The notes under the pieces: generated by a model
What the model was told of the DNA's origin: nothing
What the model saw: the letters and a program-made list of their open reading frames with translations, nothing else
The model's database searches: none
Translations under genes and position numbers: made by a program
DNA from: BOG-908 sp963795825
Lineage (GTDB): Bacteria; Pseudomonadota; Alphaproteobacteria; Acetobacterales; Acetobacteraceae
Assembly: GCA_963795825.1 (NCBI GenBank)
Contig: CAWCIW010000005.1
Span: 558,001-622,000 of the forward strand
Direction of reading: 5' to 3'
DNA: 64,000 nt
Shown here: positions 9,452 through 19,332 of the stretch, in pieces
Numbering within the stretch: position 1 is the first letter of the stretch
Layout of the letters: the number at the start of each line of letters is the position of its first letter

Positions 9452-11255
9452 TCATCCGTCCAACGCCACCGCCGCCTGTATCAAAGCCAGATGACTAAGC
9501 GCCTGCGGCACATTGCCCAGCATCGCGAAACTCGCCGCATCCATCTGCTCGTTCATCAAACCAAGATTGCGACGCGTGACCGCAAGCAGCGCGTCCATCC
9601 GCGCCCGCGCCGAATCCCCCTCGCCCAGCAGCGCCGTGCACTCCACCAGCCAGAACGCACACGCCAGAAAAGTGCCCTCCTCGGCCTCCATCCCGCTATA
9701 GCGATACACCAGCGCGCCGCGGCCGAGTTCGCGCACCACGGCGTCGCGCGTCAGTGCCAGCCGGTCCCGCCGCGGAAAACCGAACCGCATCACCAGCAGG
9801 ATCGCCGCATCCAGCCGGTCCGTCCCCGGATACATCACGTAAGCGCGCAGGCTCTCGCTCCAGCAATGCGCGTCCACCCACGCCAGGATGCGGTCGCGCG
9901 TACGGCGCCAGCGCTCCAAATGGCTCGCGTCGATCTGGCCCAACTCCGCCAGCATCACCGCGCGATGCATCGCCGTCCAGCAGCCGAGCTTGGATACCGT
10001 GTAATGCTCCGCCACGCGCAATTCCCAGATACCGGAATCGCGGCTGAGCCAGAGATCGGCGCACCTGTCTGCAAGAACTGCCAGCAGCCGGCGCGTCACC
10101 AGATCCAGCACATGGCCGGAATGCACGAACAGCCAGGCGGTCTCCATCACGTCGCCGAACACGCCGAGCTGGAGCTGGTCGCGCGCGTCGTTGCCGTCCA
10201 GCACCGGCTGGCTGCCGCGATAGCCCGGCAGATCGAGCGTGCGCTCGCGCGGCGCCAACGATCCGTCGAGCCGATACATCGTGCGTATCGCGCTGTCGTG
10301 CCGGCGTATCGTGGCGATCAGCCAGGCGAACGCCGCGCGCGCTTCTTCCGTGGCGCCCACGCGCAGAAACGCCTTTATGGTGAACGCCACGTCGCGCACC
10401 CAGGCGTAGCGGTAGTCGTAATTCTTGTCGCCGCCGATGCGCTCCGGCAACGCGCTGGTGGCGGCCGCGGCGATCGCACCGGTCGGCGAATGCAGCAGCA
10501 GCTTGAGCGCCAGGGCGCTGCGCAGAACATCCTCCCGATACGGCCCGCCATAATCGAGGTCGTCGGTCCACTCGCGCCAGGAATGGTCCGAGCGGTCGAT
10601 GCGCGCATCGATCGTCGTCAGCGACGGCAACACCAGCGGTTCGTCCGCAGTGGCCAGCACCGCGATGACGCTGCGGCTGCCGGGCTGCGTCTCGAGCCGC
10701 GCCATAAGCCCGCAATCATCGGCCGCCACCCGCTGCACGCTATCATCGGCACGGAAGGCGCACATCACGCCGTCCACATGCAGCACGTCGCCATGCGGGC
10801 TGGTCTCGCGCCACGGCGTCGCCTGGTCCAGCCGACGGCTCGGCCGAACTTCGATATCGAACCCCACGCACCCGCCAAGCCCCTCGACACGATGCGCCAG
10901 TTCCGTCCAGGGCAGCCGCCCGGAGATGCCGCTGTTCAGCGAGGCCGTCACCCGCGCCTGCCCGCCGGCGGTGGTGAACACCTGTTCCAGCACGTTGCTG
11001 TGCGTGCCGGTAGCGCCGAACCACGGTGAACGGCGCGTCGGGCGTGATGCTCAGCCGCCCGCCCGCATCGCCCGCGATCAGCCGGTCGAACAGCGGCTTG
11101 CTGTCGATCCCCGGCACGCACAACCAGTCGATCGAGCCATCCGCGCCGACGAGCGCCACGCTGCGCCCATCGCCCAGACACGCATATTGCTCGAGCGGCA
11201 ACACATCGTCCCGCCGGACCGCGTGCTGCGGCCCGGCGGTGTGGAGATCGCTCAA
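9452..11255 (-). CDS. glycoside hydrolase family 15 protein (glucoamylase or trehalase-like), one frame shift
   Basis: GH15 (alpha/alpha)6-barrel enzyme of about 600 residues. The N-terminus has the family pattern LGDGRSVALVGADGSIDWLC; later come SLTTIDARID, GGDKNYDYRYAWVRDVAFT (holding the catalytic region WVRD) and a C-terminal region EEGTFLACAFWLVE with the second catalytic glutamate. Bacterial members split starch-type glucans or trehalose; I cannot decide which. The reading frame shifts at about 11015, between TVVRR and GTHSNVLEQVFTTAGG. The likely start is TTG at 11253-11255, overlapping the stop of the upstream dehydrogenase (TTGA), which suggests translational coupling; a GTG at 11204 is the alternative. 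otsB (61531) is the other trehalose-linked gene in the window. Confidence 0.85.
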
Positions 11256-12158
11256 GGCAGGTGGTTGCCGCCCGTAACACCGTAGATCTCGCCGGTGACG
11301 AAGCTCGATTCCTGGCTCGCCAGCAGCACGTAGATCGGCGCCAGTTCGGCCGGCTGACCCGGCCGCTTCAGCGGCACCGCCGATCCCAGATCGGGTATCT
11401 TGCTCTGCGGCTGCCCGCCGGAGGTCTGCAACGGGGTCCACACCGGACCAGGTGCGACCGCATTCACCCGTATGCCGCGGTCCGCCACCTGCTTGGCCAG
11501 CCCGTGGGTGAACGCCACGATCGCCGCCTTGGTGCCGGCATAGTCGAGCAGCATAGGCGACGGCTGGTAGGCCTGGATCGACGTGGTGTTGATGATCGTG
11601 CCGCCCTTCGGCAGCAGCGGGATCGCCGCCTTGCACAGCCACATCATCGCATAGACGTTGGTGCGGTACGTCGCGTCGATCTGCGCGGCGGTGAGGTCGG
11701 CGATGTCCTCCACGGCGGTCTGCTTGCCGGCAACGTTCACCAGAATATCCAGCCCGCCCATCGCGCGCGCGCCCTCGGTCACCAGTCTCTGGCAGAACGC
11801 CTCGTCGGAAATGTCGCCCGGCATGGCGATCGCCTTGCGGCCCGCCGCGGTGATCAGCGCGATCACCTCGTCGGCATCCTTCTGCTCGGATTCGAGATAG
11901 CTCAGCACCACATCCGCACCTTCCCGGGCGAACGCTATCGCCGCCGCGCGCCCGATGCCGCTATCGGCGCCGGTGATGAGGGCGCGTCGGCCCTCGAGCC
12001 GGCCGAAGCCGCGATAGCTGGTCTCGCCGTGGTCCGGCTTGGGGTCCATCTCCTGGCGCCAGGCCGGGGGCCGATTGCGGCTGTTTGTCGAATTTCGGTT
12101 GTGCGTACTGGGTCAGCGGATCGCGCATGGCGAACTGGTTCTGGACGGCGGCAGACAT
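11252..12158 (-). CDS. short-chain dehydrogenase, stress-protein 39 type, one frame shift
   Basis: NAD(P)-dependent short-chain dehydrogenase of the group with a long N-terminal extension (YdaD / general stress protein 39-like). Visible are MRDPLTQYAQPKF and MDPKPDHGETSYRG in the extension, the cofactor motif TGADSGIGRA, NVAGKQ, and the active site Tyr-x3-Lys in DYAGTKAA with the upstream serine in TTSIQAY. The start is ATG at 12158 with CAGGAG upstream. The extension and the core are in different frames, with the shift at about 12052 in a GGCGCCAGG stretch. Both parts are typical of the family, so I treat it as one gene. It overlaps GH15 by four bases and the two are probably co-transcribed. 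Confidence 0.88.
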
Positions 12159-12326
12159 CTGGAAACTCCTGCTGAAATGGCCGCCCTCGAACGTGGGCGA
12201 AGCCCGGCGGTTCAGGCACGATCTTCGGCGTTCTCACATGCCAGGACTGCTTGGCGCCCCACGGAAACCCCCCACCCCAAGCCTGCGTAGAGTGCGCCAA
12301 GTCTCCACACGCAAAGGCCCTGCCCC

Positions 12327-12608
12327 ATGCCGATCTTCCACCTCACGCCCGTGGTCTCCGAATTGCGCGATGCCGCCTGGGGCCAAAGCCCGGTGCGCGA
12401 CGATTGCTGGGTCAACGCGAACGACGAAGACGAGGCGCGCGGCATGGCCAGCGCCCGCTACCAGGATGCGCGCGCCACCATCCCCGGCCATCCCTCCGCG
12501 CCCAGCCCCTGGCGCGATCCGCGCCTGGTCGCCGCCGTGCAGAGCGAGGAGACCCCCGCCGGCATGACGATACCGTACGGCACCGTGGTCGCAGGTCCGC
12601 AGGCCTGA
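12327..12608 (+). CDS. conserved-looking small hypothetical protein
   Basis: A 93-residue, acidic, soluble protein with no signal peptide or membrane segment. It contains MPIFHLTPVVSELRDAAW, then NANDEDEARGMASARY and a C-terminal TIPYGTVVAGPQA. I recognise no family. It starts at ATG 12327 and is followed four bases later by the next gene, so it opens a three-gene unit with the membrane protein at 12613 and the DUF421 gene at 13137. Confidence 0.65.
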   Translation: MPIFHLTPVVSELRDAAWGQSPVRDDCWVNANDEDEARGMASARYQDARATIPGHPSAPSPWRDPRLVAAVQSEETPAGMTIPYGTVVAGPQA

Positions 12609-12612
12609 GCGT

Positions 12613-13140
12613 ATGGACGGCGCAGCGCTGCAGGGTGCGGATCGCGTCAACAGCGAGTTCGAGGTAGGCTACGACGAAAGCTTCGAGCGCAGATGGGTCT
12701 GGGCGGAGCGGGCCGGCCGCATCGTCATGATCGTGTTCGTGGCGGCCGGACTGGCCGGCCTGCTCGGCCGCGGACCCTTCAGCCACCGCACCAGCACCAT
12801 CCCCGGTGCCGGCCTGGCCGTCGATTACGAGCCGATCACCCGCGTGCAGACCGACACCCAGATCACCTTGCATGTGCGCAACGAAAGCGCAGCGCCCATG
12901 GTCCGTATCCTGGTCAGCACGCAACTCGTCGAACCGATGGGCCTGGAACGCATCCTGCCGCAGCCGCTGGCCGAGGCGGCCGAAGGCGACGGCATGGCGC
13001 TCACCTTCGCTATGCCGCCAGGCACGCGCGACGGCCACATACGCTTCATGGTCCAGCCCGCCGGCATCGGCGCCGTGCCGCTCACCGCGCAGCTGGAAGG
13101 CCATCCCGCCGTGCACTGGTCGCAACTGGCGCTGCCATGA
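12613..13140 (+). CDS. single-pass membrane protein of unknown function, upstream of DUF421 gene
   Basis: A 175-residue protein with a soluble N-terminal part of about 35 residues, one membrane helix (AGRIVMIVFVAAGLAGLLG, about 35-53) and an outer domain of about 115 residues rich in beta strands (TQITLHVRNES, GHIRFMVQPAG). This looks like an Ig-like or C2-like fold, though I cannot assign a family. Start ATG at 12613. Its stop overlaps the ATG of the DUF421 gene (ATGA), so the two are translationally coupled and may work as a pair at the membrane. Confidence 0.7.
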   Translation: MDGAALQGADRVNSEFEVGYDESFERRWVWAERAGRIVMIVFVAAGLAGLLGRGPFSHRTSTIPGAGLAVDYEPITRVQTDTQITLHVRNESAAPMVRILVSTQLVEPMGLERILPQPLAEAAEGDGMALTFAMPPGTRDGHIRFMVQPAGIGAVPLTAQLEGHPAVHWSQLALP

Positions 13141-13580
13141 CGGTCATCCTGCGCGCCGCCGCCGGCTACTTCCTCCTGCTGTTCGCCGTGCGCCTGATCG
13201 GCCGGCGCACCGCCAGCATGATGGCGCCGTTCGATCTGGTGCTGCTGTTCATCTTCGGCGGCGTCACGATCACCGCAATCCTCGGCAACGACCGTTCGAT
13301 GACGGCCGCGGTCAGCGCGATCTTCACCATCGGTCTGATGCACGTTCTGGTCTCCGGAGCGCAAACGCGCTCGCCGTTCATCGGCCGGCTCGTCGATGGC
13401 ACGCCGGTCATCGTCTATGAGCGCGGCCACTGGCACGAGGACCGCATGCGCACGCTGCGCCTGCTCGAGCAGGATATCATGACCGCCGTGCGCCAGCGCG
13501 GCCTGATGCGCCTGGAGCAGGTGCGCTACGCCACCGTCGAGCGCGACGGCAAGATCTCGATCATCGAGGAAGAGGGCTAA
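13137..13580 (+). CDS. DUF421 (YetF-like) membrane protein
   Basis: Protein of 147 residues with an N-terminal membrane part of two to three helices (LLLFAVRLIGRRTASMM, FDLVLLFIFGGVTITAILGN) and a soluble DUF421 C-terminal domain (VDGTPVIVYERGHWHEDRM, then IMTAVRQRGLMRLEQVRYATVERDG). The motif RTASMMAPFDLVL is typical of the family, known from the Bacillus YetF/YdfS spore germination-linked proteins but of uncertain role elsewhere. Overlaps the preceding gene by four bases. Confidence 0.85.
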   Translation: MTVILRAAAGYFLLLFAVRLIGRRTASMMAPFDLVLLFIFGGVTITAILGNDRSMTAAVSAIFTIGLMHVLVSGAQTRSPFIGRLVDGTPVIVYERGHWHEDRMRTLRLLEQDIMTAVRQRGLMRLEQVRYATVERDGKISIIEEEG

Positions 13581-13604
13581 CATCAACCTGCCTTACATCG
13601 GCAG

Positions 13605-13787
13605 CAAGGCAAGGAAGGCCTTCTTTTTCGAGAAAAAGAAGCAAAAAGCTTTTGCTCCGACGCCTGCCCGACGCGTTGGCTACCACTGCAGCCGCATCGA
13701 CTTGCAATACGGCAGCAGGCCTTCGTGCGGGCGACGGAGCAAAAGCTTTTTGGTCCTTTTTCTCGAAAAAGGACTGCTTTCTTCCCT
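13605..13787. repeat. composite hairpin repeat, copy 5 (complete)
   Basis: Units have the TTTTTCGAGAAAAA form; the spacer starts CGACGCCTGC and ends in a near-complement. It ends the DUF421 operon. The 135 bases from here to the next start at 13923 hold no gene and should contain the promoter of the glycan cluster; CAGGAC lies before the ATG. Confidence 0.9.
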
Positions 13788-13922
13788 GCCTTGGATGCGT
13801 CACCCCCAACCCAGTTGATACAAAAAGCTCACAAACGTGTGAGGGAACATCTTTGTAGCTTGCCGTCACCCCTCGCGATCATGTCATTTCGGGGAACACG
13901 CCGACTCGCAATCAGGACATCC

Positions 13923-15029
13923 ATGCCCGAGACGATCCTAATCACCGGCGGCGCCGGCTTCATCGGCACCTACGTCGCCCGCGCCCTCCTCGCCGAGGGC
14001 CACAAGGTTCGCATACTCGACAGCCTGATCGACCAGGTCCACCCCCCGGGCGCCCCCAAAAACCCGCTGCTCGACCACGTCGATTTCATCCGCGGCGACG
14101 TACGCGACCCCGATGCCGTGGAGCGTGCCCTGCGCGGCGCCGACAAGCTCATCCACCTCGCCGCCGAAGTGGGCGTCGGCCAGAGCATGTACGCGATAGA
14201 CCGCTACGTGTCCGTCAACGACCACGGCACCGCGGTGCTGCTGCAGGCGCTGATAAAACAGCGCGTCGCGCGCGTCGTCGTCGCCTCCTCGATGAGCATC
14301 TACGGCGAAGGCCGCTACGTCACGCCAGCCGGCACGATCGTCGACGACGCGACCCGCCGCCCAGGCGATGCGAACTGGAACCCGGTAGGCCCCAACGGAG
14401 AGGAACTCACGCCCGTCGCCACGCCGGAGGCCAAGCCGGCGAGCCTCGCCTCGGTCTATGCGATATCGAAATACGTTCAGGAGCGCCTCACCCTGAACGT
14501 GGCGCCGGCCTACGGCATGCAGGCGGTCGCCCTGCGCCTGTTCAACGTATATGGCGCCGGCCAGGCGCTCTCGAACCCCTATACCGGCGTGCTGGCGATC
14601 TTCGCCTCGCGCCTGCTCAACGGCCAGCGCCCGATGGTGTTCGAGGACGGCGCGCAACGCCGCGATTTCGTGCATGTGGAGGACGTCGCGCGCGCCTTCC
14701 TGCTGGCGCTCGACGAGCCGAAAGCCGATGGCGGCGTCTTCAACATCGGCAGCGGCCAGAGCGTCAGCGTGAGCGAGGTCGCCACCAGTTTCGCCACCGC
14801 GATGAACCGCGCCGATCTCGCCCCCGAGATAACCCAGCAGGCCCGCACGGGCGACATACGCAACTGCTTCGCCGATATCGAACACGCCCGACGCGTGCTC
14901 GGCTTCCATCCGCGCCGCGGCTTCGATGACAGTTTCGACGAAATGGCCGACTGGGTCAGCAAACAAACCGCCGTCGACCGCGTGGCCGATGCGAAGCGCG
15001 AGCTCGAACTGCACGGACTGGTCGCGTGA
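13923..15029 (+). CDS. NAD-dependent epimerase/dehydratase (dTDP-L-rhamnose 4-epimerase-like)
   Basis: Extended short-chain dehydrogenase acting on a nucleotide sugar. Residues 5-13 hold the cofactor loop TGGAGFIG, followed by HLAAEVGVGQSMY, the serine region VVVASSMSIYGEG, and the catalytic Tyr-x3-Lys in YAISKYVQE. The combination DQVHPPG near residue 35 and VGVGQSMY is what I know from dTDP-L-rhamnose 4-epimerase-like enzymes, so 4-epimerisation is the best guess. Length 368 is normal. ATG at 13923. The stop overlaps the start of the next gene by four bases (GTGATC region), marking the first link of a seven-gene cluster. Confidence 0.85.
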   Translation: MPETILITGGAGFIGTYVARALLAEGHKVRILDSLIDQVHPPGAPKNPLLDHVDFIRGDVRDPDAVERALRGADKLIHLAAEVGVGQSMYAIDRYVSVNDHGTAVLLQALIKQRVARVVVASSMSIYGEGRYVTPAGTIVDDATRRPGDANWNPVGPNGEELTPVATPEAKPASLASVYAISKYVQERLTLNVAPAYGMQAVALRLFNVYGAGQALSNPYTGVLAIFASRLLNGQRPMVFEDGAQRRDFVHVEDVARAFLLALDEPKADGGVFNIGSGQSVSVSEVATSFATAMNRADLAPEITQQARTGDIRNCFADIEHARRVLGFHPRRGFDDSFDEMADWVSKQTAVDRVADAKRELELHGLVA

Positions 15030-16876
15030 TCGAGCCGGACCAGGCCGGCCGCGTAGGGTTCACCCAGGGTTTCGCGCCGCACGACGAAGCTGCACTGCAG
15101 GCCGCGTCGCAGCACATGCAAACCCTCGGCATGCAGCATCTGCGTCTGCCGATCCCGCAAAACCTATGCGCCACACAGGAGGGTTCGCGCTGGCTGGCGA
15201 GTCTGCGCACGCGCCTCCCCTCGCATGTCCAGCTCCTGCCGTATCTGGACGTCGGCCATGCGGACATCGTGCCGGACTGGCTGCGCGCGACCCTCGCCCA
15301 GCTCCAAGGTGGCGCCGAGGCGGTGGAAATCCGCGCCACCGGCCCCGCTTTGCAGGCGATCGGCGAGGCCGTACGCCAGGCCGGTTTCAGTCCCGTCCTG
15401 AGCGCCGAGGGCGCCGCAACCCTGCGCGAAGCGGCCGGCGCACTCGCCGCCTATGACGCGATCGGCCTGCACCAGGCCGCCGCTCCCGCCGTCTGGGCCA
15501 CCCGCCTCGCCGAAATCCGCCAGGCCGCCCACCAGTCCAACCCCGCCCTGGCGATATGGATCACCCAGACCGGATACGCCACCTGGCGCCACGACGCAGC
15601 CCACCAGGCCGAAGCGTTCATGGCAGCCGCGCAGGCTCCGGCCGACCGCCTCTACTGGTCCACCCTCATGGACCAGCCGGACCCCGGCTCCGCCGATCCC
15701 GCCCACGCGCATCACGGCATCTTCGACCAGGCCGGCAACCCCAAGCTCCTCGCCCGCCTGTTCGAAGGCGGCATCGCCGAAGTGGCGCGCGTGCTCGGCA
15801 CCGCGAGCCGCCTCCGCCTGCCCGCAATCACCGCCACCCGCCCTGTCCTGATCACCGGCGGCGCCGGCTTCATCGGCGCCAACCTCGCGGACCGCCTCGC
15901 TGCCGAAGGCCACCACGTCCATATCTACGACGCCCTCGCCCGAACCGGCGTGGAACGCAACCTGCACTGGCTAGCCCGCCGCCACCCCAACCGCATCAGC
16001 TTCGCCCTGGCCGACCTACGCGACGAAGCCGCCCTGACCGAAGCCGCCACCCGCGCCGAGGCCGTCTTCCACCTGGCCGGCCAGGTCGCCGTAACCACCA
16101 GCATGGTCCACCCCCTGGCCGATTTCGAAATCAACGCCCGCGGCACGCTGGCCCTCCTCGAAGCCCTCCGCCAACGCAACCCGACCGCCCCCCTCATCTT
16201 CGCCAGCACCAACAAGGTCTACGGCGACCTGGCCGACATCGACCTCACCCGCGACGGCGACACCTACCTCCCCACCCGCCCCGACCTCCGCGCCAACGGC
16301 GTAAGCGAACAGCGCCCCCTCTGCTTCCACACGCCCTACGGCTGCAGCAAAGGCGCGGCCGACCAATACGTTCTCGACTACGCCCACAGCTTCGGCCTGC
16401 GCACCGCCGTGCTCCGCATGAGCTGCATTTACGGCGAACGCCAGCTCGGCACCGAAGACCAAGGCTGGGTCGCCCACTTCCTCCTCCGCGCCATAGCCAA
16501 CCAGGGCCTCTCGATCTACGGCGACGGCCGCCAGGTCCGCGACGTCCTCCACGTAGGCGACGCCGTAGCCGCCTACCTCTCCGCCTGGCAACGCATCGAT
16601 AAGATCGCCGGCCGCGCCTACAACCTGGGCGGCGGCCCAGCCAACGCCATAAGCCTGCTCCAGCTAGTCGCCCACATCGAGGACCTACTAGGCCGCCGCG
16701 TCGACCTAAAATTCGCCGACTGGCGCCCCGGCGACCAACGCTACTTCGTCGCCGACACCGCCGCCGCCCGCCGCGACCTTGCGCTCGCCCCCGCCCTAGG
16801 CTGGCGCGCCGGCATCGCCCGCCTGGCCGAGCATTTCGGCGCCCGCGCCCACGAAACCGCAGAAGCCGCGCAATGA
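15026..16876 (+). CDS. fusion of a barrel-like domain and a CDP-paratose 2-epimerase-like SDR
   Basis: A 616-residue two-domain protein. Residues about 8-265 resemble a glycosidase-type TIM barrel (GFTQGFAPHDE at the start, LLPYLDVGHADIVPDWL, IGLHQAAAPAVWATRL, IWITQTGYATW, DRLYWSTLMDQ) but I see no certain catalytic pair. Residues about 272-610 are an extended SDR with TGGAGFIG, RTGVERNLHWL, GQVAVTTSMVHPLADFEINA, STNKVYGDL, the Tyr-x3-Lys in YGCSKGAADQY, YGERQLGTEDQGW and DWRPGDQRYFV, which match CDP-paratose/tyvelose 2-epimerases closely. The start is GTG at 15026, overlapping the previous stop, and the stop overlaps the ATG of the next gene. A likely role is making an unusual hexose for the neighbouring glycosyltransferases. 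Confidence 0.85.
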   Translation: MIEPDQAGRVGFTQGFAPHDEAALQAASQHMQTLGMQHLRLPIPQNLCATQEGSRWLASLRTRLPSHVQLLPYLDVGHADIVPDWLRATLAQLQGGAEAVEIRATGPALQAIGEAVRQAGFSPVLSAEGAATLREAAGALAAYDAIGLHQAAAPAVWATRLAEIRQAAHQSNPALAIWITQTGYATWRHDAAHQAEAFMAAAQAPADRLYWSTLMDQPDPGSADPAHAHHGIFDQAGNPKLLARLFEGGIAEVARVLGTASRLRLPAITATRPVLITGGAGFIGANLADRLAAEGHHVHIYDALARTGVERNLHWLARRHPNRISFALADLRDEAALTEAATRAEAVFHLAGQVAVTTSMVHPLADFEINARGTLALLEALRQRNPTAPLIFASTNKVYGDLADIDLTRDGDTYLPTRPDLRANGVSEQRPLCFHTPYGCSKGAADQYVLDYAHSFGLRTAVLRMSCIYGERQLGTEDQGWVAHFLLRAIANQGLSIYGDGRQVRDVLHVGDAVAAYLSAWQRIDKIAGRAYNLGGGPANAISLLQLVAHIEDLLGRRVDLKFADWRPGDQRYFVADTAAARRDLALAPALGWRAGIARLAEHFGARAHETAEAAQ

Positions 16877-18164
16877 AAGTAGCCCTGGTAAACCCGCCCT
16901 GGACCTTCGAAGGCAGCATCTATTTCGGCTGCCGCGAACCGCACCTCCCGCTGGAACTAGGCGCTGCCAAGGCCCTGCTGGAACAAGCCGGCCACCACGT
17001 CCTCCTGCTAGACGGCCACCTAAACGCCACCCCATTCGCCGACCTGGCCCAGGAAATCGCCGACTTCCACCCCGCCATGACGGTAATCCCCACCGCCCCA
17101 AGCTACCTGTTCTGGCGCTGCGCCCCGCCCGAACTCCGCGTCCCCCGCAACATGATCGCCGCCCTCGACGGCCGCGGCGGCCGCATCATAGCCGTAGGCC
17201 CGCACGGCTCCGCCACCCCTCGCGCCACCCTACGCAAACTCGGCGCCGACGTAGTAGTCCGCGGCGAATGCGAGGAAGCCATAGTCGCCCTCGCAAACGC
17301 CTGGCCCCGAACGGACATCCCCGGCGCCGCCACCCTAGAAGCCGGCGAACTCCACCTACCGGCCCAGTCCAATCCACCACCTTCACCAACCTGCCCGCCC
17401 TGCACTGGCCCGACGCCTGGATCGCCCGCCACCACCACCACCATCACCGCTTCGACACCACGCCGGTCACCCCAGGCGCCGAAGTAGAAGCCAGCCGCGG
17501 CTGCCCCTACCACTGCAGCTTCTGCGCCAAGATCGACTTCCGCGACGCCTACCGCCGCCGCCCACTCCCAGCCCTCCTCGAAGAAATAGACGCCCTACAA
17601 TCCCAAGGCGTAAACTACCTATACTTCATCGACGAAATATTCCTCCCCCAACCCGCCCTCCTGGAAGCCCTGGCAACCCGCAACATCCAGTTCGGCATGC
17701 AAACCCGCATCGACCTCTGGAAGCCCGACCTCCTCGCCCTCCTAGGCCGAGCCGGCTGCGTCTCCATAGAAGCCGGCGTCGAAAGCCTGACCGAAGCCGG
17801 CCGCGCCGCCCTCGACAAATCCTGCCGCATGACAACCGACGACCTCACCGACCGCCTCCTCCAAGCCCGCGCCCACGTCCCCTTCGTCCAGGCCAACCTC
17901 ATAGAAACCGCCTCGGACTCCCGAGAAACGATCGAAACCTGGCGCGCCCGCCTGCAACAAGGCGGCGTATGGGCCAACGACCCCGTCCCGATGTTCCCAT
18001 ACCCCAGCAGCCCCGATTACCGCGCCCGCTGGGGCATGCCGGACGACGACGCCTGGGAACGCGCGCTGGATCATTACCTTGCGCAGTTCAGTGCGTTCTC
18101 TGACATCCAGGACGCGGCACCTCTCAGCCTCGCGCGCCTCGAGGCTTCCTGTCTGCCGGCATGA
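16873..18164 (+). CDS. B12-binding-domain radical SAM protein, one frame shift
   Basis: Radical SAM protein with an N-terminal cobalamin-type Rossmann domain (residues about 1-150: VALVNPPWTF, LLLDGHLNA, IIAVGPHGSATP) and a radical SAM core with CX3CX2C in GCPYHCSFCAK, YLYFIDEIFL, and VSIEAGVESL. Such enzymes methylate or rearrange unreactive carbons, or transform sugar and lipid parts of glycans. The frame shifts at about 17357, between the two domains; both sides fit one protein of about 430 residues. A run of six histidines is encoded at 17430-17447 just before the core. ATG at 16873 overlaps the upstream stop. It sits between the epimerases and the glycosyltransferases, so a modified sugar or lipid acceptor is a fair guess. 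Confidence 0.85.
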
Positions 18165-18215
18165 GGCAAGCAAGCAAGGCCTTCTTTTCTGAAGAAAAGA
18201 AGCAAAAGACTTTTG
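18165..18215. repeat. composite hairpin repeat, single unit, copy 6
   Basis: Only the left unit (TTTTCTGAAGAAAA form) is present; no mirrored right unit follows. It interrupts the otherwise overlapping glycan cluster between the radical SAM gene and the GT4 gene. Confidence 0.85.
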
Positions 18216-18264
18216 AATGTTTGGTGCTTGCTCCAACGGCAAAAACCCGGCGCGCGGCTGGCAA

Positions 18265-19332
18265 ATGAGCCGCGTCTTCATCACCACCGACGCGATCGGC
18301 GGCGTCTGGAGTTATAGTCTGGCACTCGCGGCCGGCCTCTCCGACGCAGGCCTCGCCTGCACGCTCGCCGTGCTCGGCCCCCCGCCCCAACCCCACCAGC
18401 GCGCCGACGCAGCCGCAATCTGCACCCTGCTGGAAACCGGCCTCCCGCTCGACTGGATCACCCCCACCCCCACCACCCTGGCCGAAACCGCCCGCACCCT
18501 CGCCAACCTCGCCACCCAGACCGGCGCCACCACCGCCCAGCTCCACGCCCCCTGCCTGGCCGCATCCCCCTGGCCGATCCCCGCCATCGCCACCGCCCAT
18601 TCCTGCATGGCCACCTGGTGGAAAGCGGTCCGCAACACCCCCCTACCCGCCGACTTCGCCAGCCACGCCGAAGCCACCCGCGCCGGCCTACAAAACGCCA
18701 CCGGCATCATCGCCCCAACCCACGCCTTTGCCGCCGACCTCCGCCGCGCCTACGCCCCCGCTTGCGACATAATGATCATCCACAACGGCCTCCCCACCCC
18801 GCCCCTAAACACCGCCGCCCGCGAACCCTTCATCCTGACCGCCGGCCGCCTCTGGGACGAAGGCAAGAACATCGCCATCCTCGACACCCCCTCCAGCACC
18901 CCGATCCAAGCCGCCGGCCCCCTCGCCAGCCCAGACGGCGCGCATTTCACCCCCACCCACATCACCCCCCTCGGCAACCTCCCAGCCGCCGAACTGCAAA
19001 CCCTGATGTCGCGCGCGGCCATCTTCGCCGCCCCCTCGCTCTACGAACCGTTCGGCCTGTCCGTCCTCGAAGCCGCCCAGACCGGCAGCCCTCTCGTGCT
19101 CGCAGACATCCCCACCTTCCGCGAACTCTGGACCGGCGCCGCCCTGTTCGTGCCCCCCCGCGACCCTGCCGCCTGGACCGAAACCCTCGCCCGACTCATG
19201 GCCGACCCCGCCGCCCAGGCCGCCCTAGGCCAAGCCGCCCAAACCCGCAGCGCCGCCTACACGCGCCGTGCCATGGCAACCGCCACCGCCGCCCTGCACA
19301 CAAATCTCAACCGAACCCGCCAGGCCGCCTGA
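18265..19332 (+). CDS. GT4 family glycosyltransferase
   Basis: GT-B fold retaining glycosyltransferase of 355 residues. The N-terminal half starts MSRVFITTDAIGGVW and the C-terminal half holds FILTAGRLWDEGKN and the family E-x7-E motif in EPFGLSVLEAAQ, which binds the nucleotide-sugar donor. The ATG at 18265 is chosen because the upstream part of the frame lies in the repeat unit. Spacing to the next gene is an overlap (TGATG), so it heads the run of glycosyltransferases. Confidence 0.85.
   Translation: MSRVFITTDAIGGVWSYSLALAAGLSDAGLACTLAVLGPPPQPHQRADAAAICTLLETGLPLDWITPTPTTLAETARTLANLATQTGATTAQLHAPCLAASPWPIPAIATAHSCMATWWKAVRNTPLPADFASHAEATRAGLQNATGIIAPTHAFAADLRRAYAPACDIMIIHNGLPTPPLNTAAREPFILTAGRLWDEGKNIAILDTPSSTPIQAAGPLASPDGAHFTPTHITPLGNLPAAELQTLMSRAAIFAAPSLYEPFGLSVLEAAQTGSPLVLADIPTFRELWTGAALFVPPRDPAAWTETLARLMADPAAQAALGQAAQTRSAAYTRRAMATATAALHTNLNRTRQAA

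Noticed and set aside
13605..13787. Short frames encoding Phe/Lys/Leu-rich peptides in the repeats
   Set aside because: They arise from the T- and A-rich palindromes in every copy, without own binding sites; they are repeat translations, not genes.
17430..17447. His6 run as a cloning-vector trace
   Set aside because: It is embedded in a conserved native protein with host codon context and no vector sequence around it.
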